64,000 nucleotides of DNA from contig JAREIK010000385.1 in assembly GCA_029783825.1 (NCBI GenBank), positions 1,668,501 to 1,732,500 of the forward strand, in the 5' to 3' direction. This DNA comes from Sapria himalayana (lineage: Eukaryota > Streptophyta > Magnoliopsida > Malpighiales > Rafflesiaceae). The notes below the pieces were generated by a model that was not told the origin of the DNA, did no database searches, and worked only from the letters and a program-made list of their open reading frames with translations. This document shows, piece by piece, positions 12,001 through 24,000 of the stretch. The position numbers and the translations under genes were made by a program. Numbering within the stretch: position 1 is the stretch's first letter; each line of letters begins with the position of its first letter.

Positions 12001-15000
12001 CTTTTTCGGGAGGCCAGCAAATTGATTGTGTCCTACGGAACATGCATAGTAACTCTTCCGGATGCACCTGATTTGTATGCATATAAATACAAGGGAATTT
12101 GGATTTGCTTAACAATTCTATCTAGAGGTTAGAATGTGCTTGTGATTGTAATTTATTTTTAAAATGTAAAAAAAAAAATTTTTTTTTTCAATCATAACTT
12201 ACTCAATGTTGCGTACTTTTCTCAAGTTAGTTAGGAGCAGGCATGTAGGTTTGTAATTTTTATTCAGTTATATTTCGATCTAGGTTTGTGAGAATTAATT
12301 TCATTGAAGCTAGGAGTTATGCATATTATTAATATTAGTGTGTATGGTCATCAAGTTGGTGCATATAAAAAATATGTTGGGAATTTTTAAAAACTTGAGG
12401 TCAAGGAATCTTTTTTGTTAGATATGAGAGAATTCATAGAGCTCGAGTTTTTATAAGGTTAAAATAACATTATAGCTTTGATTTTGTATTTTTCTTAGCT
12501 TGTGATTGTATGATTGTTAATTTTTTTCTTATAAAAAACCAAAAATAGTTGGTGATATGTAGAGGTGTCAAATGGGACGTGCTGGGCTGGGCCGGCTCAT
12601 TTTTTGTGAGCACGACCTTGCTTCCGTGCCGGGCCAGGCACTGTTACTGTACCATGTCATGCCTGGCCTGGCATGGTTTATTCAAGCCAGGCCCGACACG
12701 GCCCGTCGGCCCGATGATAATTTTACTATGCCGGGTTAGGCATGTACGGGCCAAAACAGGCCTGCATGGGTCTGTTTAAAAAAAATAAAAATTTATTCTT
12801 TTTTAATATTTAAATTTTTGTATTAAACTATTTATAAAATATATATTATAATATTACATATAGATAATGTTTAAAAATTTTTAATTTGCAACTTGAAAAT
12901 TATTGAATATACAATAGTTATAGAGTTTAATTTTTTTATTATTTTTTAATAAATTTAAATTATAATTTATTAGAATCAAATTATATAATTTTTAATGAAA
13001 AATTTAAACACGGATAAATTAAACAAAAAATTTCGTTAAAAAAATTACAAAGTCATAAAGACAAAAACAAACTAAACGTCCAATCGGCCAATAGATATCG
13101 AACCTAAGCAAATATAACGTAACATAAATAAAAAAGCATACAATTAATACAAAATAAAATATCGAAATCAAAAATCAGCATCAAAAATAATACAAATCAT
13201 CAACTGTGTCTATGAGATATCAAAGATCAAAATCAAGTGGTAATGGTAAATGGCATGTAGCGTGATATTGACAACTGGTATCTGGCAACGGGCAGGGGCA
13301 ACCGGCAACCACGTAAATTGTCAATCGGCATATCATGATGATCATCAACTGCAACACTAAAATCACTATCATATGGATTATCATCATCAGAAATCAACTC
13401 ATTCGCTTTCGCAGCAAATGCAGTCCCTGTCCTAGCTCCGGCATGATATTTGATGCTAAACTTTGAATTTTCTCAGTCATTCATACATGCTAAGGCCTCA
13501 ACAATGAATGGATTTAATCTCGATCTCCTATCCGAAATCACGTTCACTGTAACAGAAAAAGTAGACTTCGATGCTATGCTCGACACCGGAAGAGTCGGTA
13601 GAACCCGTGTCATCCTAAATAGCATGGGAAAGATAAACTCATATGATTTCCATCACTGTAATATATCAAGTATCTTGGTATCAGAATATAATATGATTGA
13701 GCAGTAATCTATATTGTATAAAAGTGTGTTTTCTTAGATTGAGTCCTAAAAAAAGATATTTCCTCGAACAATATCAAATGTGTATTTGTAATAATCTTTT
13801 GGATCTTTTGTGAGTAATACTTTTACTCATTTTGAGTACTTGATTACCTAATGAATGCAAACATGATGATACATTTGATACTTTTTTTATATTAGGAAAG
13901 AAAACCTAAGCCAAATAATTAATAGTTAATACATGTGATAATATCAAATTATCTATCTCCTTGATACATAAATCAATATGTAATATGACATGAAAGGATA
14001 AAAGATATTATTTGATTGATCAAAAAATTAATAGTTAATATCATGTCATATCAATAATATCAATGAACACTTCAATGTAAGAGAAGTGTTCTAGCTGTTT
14101 CAAGTTAAAGTATGTTCTTATATTTAGTTATCTTATTCTCCATGAGTGCTAGAATAAGATGTCTAAATCTTTAGTTTATCATTGATAATTATCTAAATTT
14201 AGAATTTATAATAAGTAAGTCAAATATAACTAAAACATTTATAGAGGTTTTTGAGAATTTGAGAATATAGAAATAATTGTATAGTTCATCTTGTTTAATT
14301 CTTAGATAAGTAATTTATCTAATCAATTGATGCTATATAGAAAAATCAAAAGGAGAAAAATTAATATGATATTTTTATTTTTTAGTAAAATAATTCGTTG
14401 AAAATAAATTATGATAAAATTATTGAATAAAAAAGATTCATGTCGAAAGAATGGACTGGCCATTGATATTATCATATCTCCTAGACCATGCAACAGTGTA
14501 ATTAACATAACAAAATCAAAGATTCTAGACTCAACAAGAAATAAAAACAAAGCTCAATTATATGTAGTAGGAGTGTTGGCTCATGAGTCACAACAAGATC
14601 TATTATGAATCTCGTCACTACAATGTATAAAAGTGTATTCTTAGATCGAGTCTTATAAAAATATCTTATACTAAAATAATATCACATTTGTAATCGTAAT
14701 AATCTTATTGGTCTTTTTTTGAGTAATATTTTTACTCATTTTGAATAATACCTGGGAAGTACACACTTAATGGCACATCTAACAAATTTTTCATATCAGG
14801 AGAGAGATTCTATGCAAAATATGTTCGCTCAAAAAATTTGGGTGGAAGATGAAATTGCCAATCTCATTAGTATATAAATTGATATGTGATATGACCTAAA
14901 AGAATAATAGATGTTATTCGGTAGATTAAAAAATTAATGAACAATATCACTTCTCTTCAATGGTATCTACGAATATTTCTATGTAAGAGAAGTGTCATTG

Positions 15001-18000
15001 TCATTTCAATTAAAAGTTTGTTCTTATATTCAATTATCTCGCTTTTTTTTAGTGTAAAAATATGAAGTTTGATAAATTATTTCATGTTCTTCAAAAAAAT
15101 ATATTATTGATATAAAATATTATTACTTACTCTTGGATAAAAGTTTATAACTTTGGTAGAATCTCTTACTAGGTGTTTAAATTTATTAGTCAGATTGAGA
15201 ATTATGTCTTCTCAACTTGGTTACTTTTTAATGATCATATTAAGAATATTTTATTCTAATATTATTGATATTTCTATCTTTGAGTATGAGTAATGTCAGT
15301 TTAGAAAATATATTAGAATTTTTTATTTTATCTGTCAGACTAGTGTGAATAAGGACTCATTCGATATAATACATTCAGACATATGAGAACATAATAGATG
15401 ATGAGACAATTGGATGGTGCAACTGTTATTTTTATTGATGATTGATCATGATTTATATGAGTATTTTTTTTATTTTAAATTATATTTTTTTATATTTTTG
15501 TCTTTTATATAAGGATAAAAATAAATTAAATTAAAAATTTTAAAAATATAAAATAATAATATATTAGAATATAATAAGATTTAAGATAAATTAAACATTT
15601 ACAAAATGCATCATAGATTATATTAGCTATTATGCTAACAAAAAAATAGCAAAATATTTTTTTGATTTATCATACTTTATAAGTTTGTAGGCTATGCTAA
15701 CACGATATATGATATTCACAAGATAATTATTATTGTGGTGAAAATGTTTAAATTAATATAAGAGAATACATAAAAATACAAATTAAAAAAATAAAAGAAT
15801 TATTAAATATCAAAGAAGTGCTCCGATGCAAGATAAAATTTTAAAGATATATCACTTAAGATTTGGGCATATGAATAGGAGTTCATTTGTAATTTTAATA
15901 AAAAAATATTTAGTTGTTAAATTAGGACTAGATGTAAAAGATTAAATAACTTATTAAATGCTTAAATGAAAACAATTGAGATAATGTATCTTTTGGAGTG
16001 ACATGGTATTAGATTTGTAAGAGATTTTATATTATTCAAAAAATTAAAATTTATGTGACTAATCTCAATAATATTATGAATATAATTTGACAGTTTTCTC
16101 TGGATAAATCATAAATGAAAGTTATTCGAATCGATAATAACTTTTTCTTTTTTTTTTTTTAACAGACGCATTATCTCTTTATTATTGAAAGTAATGTGAT
16201 TTTTGTTTTATTTAATTTGTTGTTAATGAGTTTGATTTTTGTAATATTTAATTTTACTTCTTTGTACATGAGTGTTTGGAATAAATGTATAATAACTCAA
16301 CTCCCACTTAAGACCGGCTTTGGATCACAGGTCAAGTCCCATCATGTAACTACTCGATGGTGATGGGACGGGTTATTTTTTTAAAAAAAATCAACCACGT
16401 AAGCACAATCTTGCTTACGTGGCCGATTGCAATTGGCAGGCCATGTAAGCTAGCCACTCGTTACATTTTCACGCAATAGGTTCTGACAGGGGTGGTCAGC
16501 CACGACCCTGTACTCAGCCGTGCAATCGTGCCATGCTGGGCCAACCAACTGGTTCCTGTGCAGTGCCAGGCACGACACAGCCCATTTCACACCTCTACTC
16601 AATTATCATGAACAAATAATTAACCCTTGTAGAACAAATAATTATGATCATCATGAACAATGTCGTGGGGGTAGAGGTGTCAGGCGGGCCGGCCCGGCCC
16701 GGCAGGAGGCACAGCATGGTTCAGCCGTGCCTGGGTCAGCCCGGCACGGAAAAATTCCGTGCCCGGGCCCGTGTCGTGCCTGGCCCGGCACGGTTCGGCC
16801 CGCTGCACGGCACACCGGCACGGGTTTGTCCCGTGCCGGGTGTCCCGCGAACCCAAGCGGACATGCAAGCCCAAGCGGGCCCGGCTATTTTAATGCTTTG
16901 ATATCATGTTAAATTTAATGCAATAACAAATAAGCAAGCATGGAAGTTTATTTTTATTTATCAATGCAAATAATGGGATGGAGTTGTCAATATGCTAATC
17001 TTTTCTAGACTCCGCGCTTAAGCAAGAGCCTTGTACACTGGGTACTGCATTTTGATGCAGATCATGGTACTGATATGTTTTCAGACGAACAAGTTGTTTG
17101 TAGCAGTTTTATAATTAGGGTTCTTCCCATTTATCTTAATTTTGCGCGCATTATATGATGAGTAGTACCTGTGATTTTTTTTTTTTCATCTTTTTCTTAT
17201 TTTACAAGCCCCTTCATGTGCTTTCATCTATATTTGTATCGTGCAGTTTACTGCATGTTACAGAGTAATATAAATTTTGAGCTGCAGCATATTTTTGTTG
17301 GTTTGCTGCTGTAGAATACTGTCAAAAAGATGGGTTGAGCTGATTTTCTATTATCATTTATTAAATGGCAGCAATTTCAGGAAAGTATGTTAATTTTGGT
17401 GTTTTTGAACTTTATGGCGATAGAGCATTATCTGATGCACTGGATATTGCACTAAGGATGGTGATCTCAGTTCCTCTTGCTGATATCATGGCCTACCAAA
17501 AGGTCCTCGCCCTGTTTGGTTTCACTGCCCAGTTTGGACTTTTTTTTTTTTTTTTTTTTTTGTTTATGGGCGGTGTGCTGCGTAGAAGCTGTGGACGTTT
17601 GTAGTGTTCGTGTGGATGAAATGCGCATTTTAATTTGGCATGCAGCTAATGAGAGCTTACTTTGCTTTCCTGGAGATCTTATTCAGTCTCCAACTAACTT
17701 TCATATTAAATCTGGACACTAGCACCTTTCTTCACCTGGTAGCATCCCTAGAATCTGGTCTCAAAGGTTTAGACCTGAAAATTTCATCGCAGGTATATGT
17801 GCGGTGAAAACTATGCATCAAGATAAACTGCTGGTTTCACCCAACAGAGCTAAAAATTCGGAGCTTTCTTTCAGAGTGCTGCTGCTATTGACAATTTGGC
17901 TACTTTTTATTTCAACAATATCATCCTGGGGCAGGCACCTTCTCTGCCAGCGGCTGCCAGCTTCATTCGACATGTTACAGAGTGCCTGAGTTTATTTCCA

Positions 18001-21000
18001 GAAGTAAGGCAGTTTTCCAAGAGAAAAAAGAAAAGTAAAAAATGAACTTTTTTTTTTTTTTGCTTGAGATTTAGTGCCGTTAGTTTAATTTTATTTATTT
18101 TTCTGTTTTAGTTTATTTATTTTTCTGTTTTAGTTTGTAAAAAACAATAAAACTAAAAGAGATGCCTCAGCTATTATATAAGGGTATTGAAGATGGGATC
18201 AGAGTGAATACCTTGGGGAGAATAAACTCTAGGGATGTGTGTGTTTGTGTAGATGAGAGCTACAAATCCTAAAAGAGAGAAGGCGCACCTATTGTGTGCC
18301 AGCTCTTGTTCTCCCACACCCAATGTGTGTGAGACATTGGCAAGTAATTGTAGGTTTCAGTAGTGTGTTGGAGTTCCTCATTGCAACATTGAGGAAACCC
18401 TATTTTTTTATGTTGAGGACAGATCCCCAGATTGAGGTGTCAACTGGGCCGGGCCGGGCCTGCCTGGCCAGCACGAGGCACGGCACGATTCGGCCGTGCC
18501 TTGCCCGGCATGGTACCGTGGCCCGTTGGTACGGTATCTCAGCACGAGCCGAGAAACCACCCCAACGATAGAAGCTGAGCCGGACAGGCTAAACTCGCCA
18601 ACCCCCGATAGAGAAGGTGAATTGCGGCGAGAGGGCGGGGTGGCAGCACGCCGCCAAACTCTAATTTTTTTTTAAATTAGGGTTTCAACCATGCCTAACC
18701 CGATGGAGTCGTGCCTTGGGCCCGTGCCGGGCTGATTCCATAGAACTATGCCGGGTCAGGCACTGCACGGTATAGTAACCATGTCTTGCCTGGCCTGGCA
18801 CGGAATCAAGGTCGGGTCGGCCCGGCACGTCCCGTTTGACACCTCTATACCCTGAGTTTTGAATTTTGGCAGGATAATTGTAGGTTTCGCTGTTTTGGTA
18901 GTATGTTGGGTTTTTGGAGGCAACAAATTCTATTTTTAGGTTTTGGGTTTTAGGTTTCAGCGGTGATAATTAGGTTTGGTCTTCTCTAAAACCCTATTTT
19001 TTTGTCTGTTGATAATTATCTCAGTTGCGATGAAACTCTAATTTTTTAGTAGATTTTTTTTTTTTTTGATTTTTTGTTCACATGATTATATAGGAGATAA
19101 AAAAATTTGGTCATAAAGCATGAAAATTAGGATTATTCATAGTGGTGTATTAGTTGCCGTAGAGACAGAGGTAGGAAAGCCTTTATTTAGTGTACAGATT
19201 GCAAGAGGATTAGTCATATCAAAGATACTTGTCAAATACTACTTGCAGAGAGTTGACCAAGAATATTAAATAGTATTGTGAAAGATAGGTTAACTATTGG
19301 AGCTATCAAGAGGTTTCTCATGGGATATGCCTAGAGGTGTCAAACGGGCCGGCCCAGCACGGCACGGCCCATTTTTCACGTGCCCAGCCGTGCTGCCGTG
19401 CCGTGCCCGGCACGGCACGGTTTTTTAAATTCGGGCACGGCACGGCCCGTGGGCACGGCAAGGCCGTGCCGTGCCGTGCCGGCCCGCTCGGGCACGGGCG
19501 CACGGCAAGGCAGGGCAGGCGGGGCGGGGCGGGGCGGGTCGGGTTTGTTTGGACCCGACCCGCGGTCTTTTTACCGGGGGCGGGGCTCGGTTGGGTCACG
19601 AGTCACGACTCAGTGAGTCGTGACCGTGAGTCGTGACTCGTGAGTCACGACTCAGGCACGCGGGCCGACGTGCCGTGCCAAGGCACGAGCCGTGCCGGGC
19701 CAGGCACGGCTCGTGCCGGGCATGGCCCGGCACGTGGTTTGTTCGGCCGGGCCCGGCACGGGCCCGGGCACGATTTTTTATCGTGCCGGGCCGGCCCGGC
19801 CCGTTTGACACCTCTAGATATGCCAGCATAGAAAGTTCGGTGTACAATCACCTGATCTATAAAATAAATATTAAATCATATTAATATATATTCTAATATT
19901 TTGTTTTTTTAATTTTTTTTTAATATTTCATAGAATTGAGTTTTTATATATTGTGATAAATATTTAAATAAAAAAATATTGTGATTTATTATAAAATAAA
20001 TATATCAATATATTTCTTAAGTAGTTATTAACAAAAATGATTGGATCTTTAAATTTTTCTTTGGGTGTATCTCAACTAGATTCTCACATACATCAGTATA
20101 TTAGATCGAATGAGCTCATACTAAACTCATACTAAACCCATACTAGTTGTTAGGGGTAGGAACTTTTGATAAATTTTATTGACTGATATGTCTCACACTC
20201 TAGAGTTGAAATACTCATAAAACTAGGATAAATATTCTTAATTAGCCACAGACTAGTGACTAATTTGAGATTGCACGTATAACAGGTCCAAAATATTCAG
20301 ATTAGAGGTGTCAACCGGGCCTCGTGCCGTGCCTGGCCTGGCACGGTACCGTGCCGAAATCATTTTTTTTAAATTAGGGTTACGGGGGCGCCGAAACCCT
20401 AATTTTTTTTAAGTTAGGGTTTCGGGCGCACCCAATTCCTAATTTTTTTTAAATTAGGATTTTGGGCATGCCCAATTCCTAATTTTTTTTTTAAAATTAG
20501 GGTTTCAGGTGTGCCAAAATCCTAATTTTTTTTAAAAAAATTGGGTTTTGGACGAGCCTAAACCCTAATTTTTAAAAATTAGGGTTCGGCGCGACGGTGC
20601 GCGCCGAAATCCTATTTTTTTTTTAATTTAAGGTTCGGCCCGACCGGGCAGAACTCGATGAATCGTGCCGCGGACTCATGCCGGGCTGAACCCCCACAAA
20701 ACCATGCCGGGCTAGGCACGGCACGAAAGCACGGTCGGGCCTGAAAAAAATGGGTCAGGCCTGTCCTGCACATCCCGTTTGACACCTCTAATTCAGATAT
20801 CTATAACAAGTCCAAATTTCAATTAGATTTTTTTTTTTTTGGAAACTCTCGATCATGCAAATAAATATTAGTGAAAAATAATGTCAGAGTTGAGTTATTT
20901 TAAAAGATAACTTACATAGAGTAAACTAATAAAATAATTAAAAATAAACATAACATCAGGAAGTAAAAAAAACAAATTAAATAGTATCATATCAAATAAC

Positions 21001-24000
21001 TTTTAATTATTTTCTATTGACTATAATAATATTTTCAAAAAAAAAATAAAAAATATAGAGAAAAAAATATGATTATTAGTGTTATAAATGTTTTACAGCG
21101 TCGATAATTTATGAGTCTAAAATGACGATTTTGAGTAAAATAATCAGTGATGCCTGAAAGATAGAAAAAATTTATTGTTGCCTTAGAAATGAGTTTTCTA
21201 TGATCATCTGTAGTAAGCATCATTGTGGATGAGTTTTATTTAGGATGACTTTGGCAGTCAATATGTTTTTCTCCCCATTATATAAAATTTTCAATTTCTT
21301 TTCTATAAATAATATTAAATAATTATTTTTTTGTGTGACATATTCTTTTGTAATGAATATAATAAACTGAAATTCTATATTTATTTTTCTTGTGATAATC
21401 TATATCGTTTCCTCCAAAAAAAAATTATCAAATATTAATTTATATCAGATTGTATTATAAAAGGGTTGATCAAGTTTTTTTATTGCTGCCAAAAAGAAAA
21501 AACCCATTTAGGTAGAGGTGTCAAACGGGTCCGGGCCGGCCCGTTTTTTTTTGAGCACGAGCGTGCCTAGCTCGGCATGGTTTAAAATAGCCGGGCCCGC
21601 AGGCACGGCATGCCGTGCCGTGCCTGGCACGCTCGGGCTGGCCTGTCCGTACGGTTCGGGATTCGGGGGACCGCGGGTCGGGTTGAATCAGACCCGACCC
21701 TCGGTCTTTTTTGCTGGAGGGGCGATCGCGGGGTCGGGTTCAGGGGACACCTGACACAGGACGAACCCGTGCCGGGTCAGGCACGGCACGGCATGGCTCG
21801 TGCCTAACCCGGGCACTGGATTTTCCCGTGCCGGGCCGGTCCAGGCACGGCCGAACCGTGCCTTGCCTTGTGCCGGGCCAGCCAGGCCCGGTTGACACCT
21901 CTACATTTAGGGTTTCTACCCAACACAACCATGTTTGTCACCTCGCGCATCACCATGTGCACCACCTATGCACACCGGTGCGTGCGCTCTATGCACCTGT
22001 GTGCACCATTGTGAGTGTTTTGTGTGCCTTGGCGTGCCTATGTGCTTGCGGATTTGCTACAAACAATATTTTTGTTTTAATCATTACGCACATACATGTA
22101 TTATGCTGGTATAGTACCCATTTTTTTTTTCACCTTGAAGATGCTGAAGAATCTGTTCGAGATAGTTTTGTTTGAGGATTGCAGCATTTTTTGGAGCCTC
22201 AGCAGGCCTATCCTGGCTTTAATTCTTATTGATCAGCAGGTAATGCCATCCATCACGTTCTTGTTTTACTTTACTCGAGGAGCCCAGCAAGTGATACCTT
22301 TGATTTCTCTTGCAGATGCTATCTTTGGTGAAAACTCAGATCTTGTCTTCTCAGGTAATACCATCAATGTTAGTTTCAATCAATGCTAAATCATTGCTCA
22401 CCTTAATTTTGTGTGGCTAGTCACGTTTGATTTCTCCGTGGTGTTTAAAAAAACAAGGACATGTTAAATATTTATCGTTAACCTTAAATAAAAAATTAAA
22501 ATATAAGAGAATATTATAATGTTAAAAAATTATAATGCTTTGAAAGTTCTCTTCTAACTCGGAGAATTCTAGAGAATTCTACTATGTAAATGTAATTATA
22601 AGACTATGATGGAATATTCTAGATTACTCCTATATTACTCTTTTAGATTTTTCTAGAATCTTCTAGAATCTTTTGGAATCTTCTGGAATCTTCTAGAATC
22701 TTTTATGTTCTTATAGTAAATGAAGATCTCTTTAAGTTTCTAAAATCTTTTTAACATTTTTCACTTTTGTGTAGGCATTTCTAGTATTTTCTACTATTGT
22801 GTAGTCTTCTCCAGGTTCTTATGGAATCTTCCATATAATTTTGGCCAAAGAAGACTCTATAAGTCTCTAGAACATTTTTTTTTTTCTCCTTCTATATATA
22901 TATGGGCCCTAGAGGCTTTTTTGCGCTCGTAGAGGGATCTTTTCCTTATGATGGTGGGGTGGGACGTGGGGTCTTGGGATTGATCCTTTGACACTCACTA
23001 TCAATTCTAATCTGCATATTTGCCCTATGCATTCTCATTTTCCTAGCTAACTTTGTGCTTCTGCAAACTCTTCCAATATATCAAGTATTCTCACACTGGA
23101 GGGACTACTTGTTTCTTAGTGACTCGTTCAGTTAGGGTAGTCTTTATCTTCTTCTCTCGTGAGTTTCAGCTTGTTACTAGTACTCAACTTTTTGAGGCTT
23201 GGAGTGTCATACATTCTTTTACTATTGATTTCTCCTTGCTCTAAATGAGTTTGTTTCTGAGGGTTGGCTACATCAGTTTGTTCTCCTATCTTGTTAATGG
23301 TCACATCTTACTATAGTTCCTCTTCGTGGTTGGTCAAGACCTTTATTCTTGAATCTAAACTAGCGAGCATACTCAAGACCTTGTCTTGAAAAGTCATCAA
23401 CTCATCTCGTGACACCAGTGTGAATCGTTGAGCTTTGCATTTTATCTTGAAGTTTGTGGAATATAAGGGAGTGCGCTGGAAGCCAAAGAAATATGAGAAA
23501 AAAAATACTCAAGGTTTTCTTTCTCTCTCTCTTTCTTTGTCAATATGGTATTGGAGGCTATTGGTTGGGAATTGAATCTCCCTGTGATAAATCTGCTAGA
23601 AACAGTACTACCTGGATACCCAACAGTTGGTGGTGATGGCAGCACTGATTTTGCAAACAATGGTTAGCTGTTTTCACTTAGGTAGTTCAAGTGTTTTCCC
23701 CAACCTGAGAACTATTCCTGGAAATCTAGGGTTTGATCCACGCCAAGGTTTCTAAGCGAAGTACGATTGGAATTGGCTTGTGATAGCTCCTGTTCGCATG
23801 AGTATGGCGCTCGGAAAGATTTGTAGCTCTACGAAGCCGAGCCGCGGTGCCTTGAGCAAGACGGAAGAGTTAGGGTTTGAGTTCGTGAGGTTCACGCGAT
23901 CCTTTAGGAGGAAGAGGATTTTGATTTCGAACAGTGCTGATTCATTTTCGCTGGACTCTTCTTCGATTAGTCCTCTGAAGAAGACGTGCATCGATAGGTT

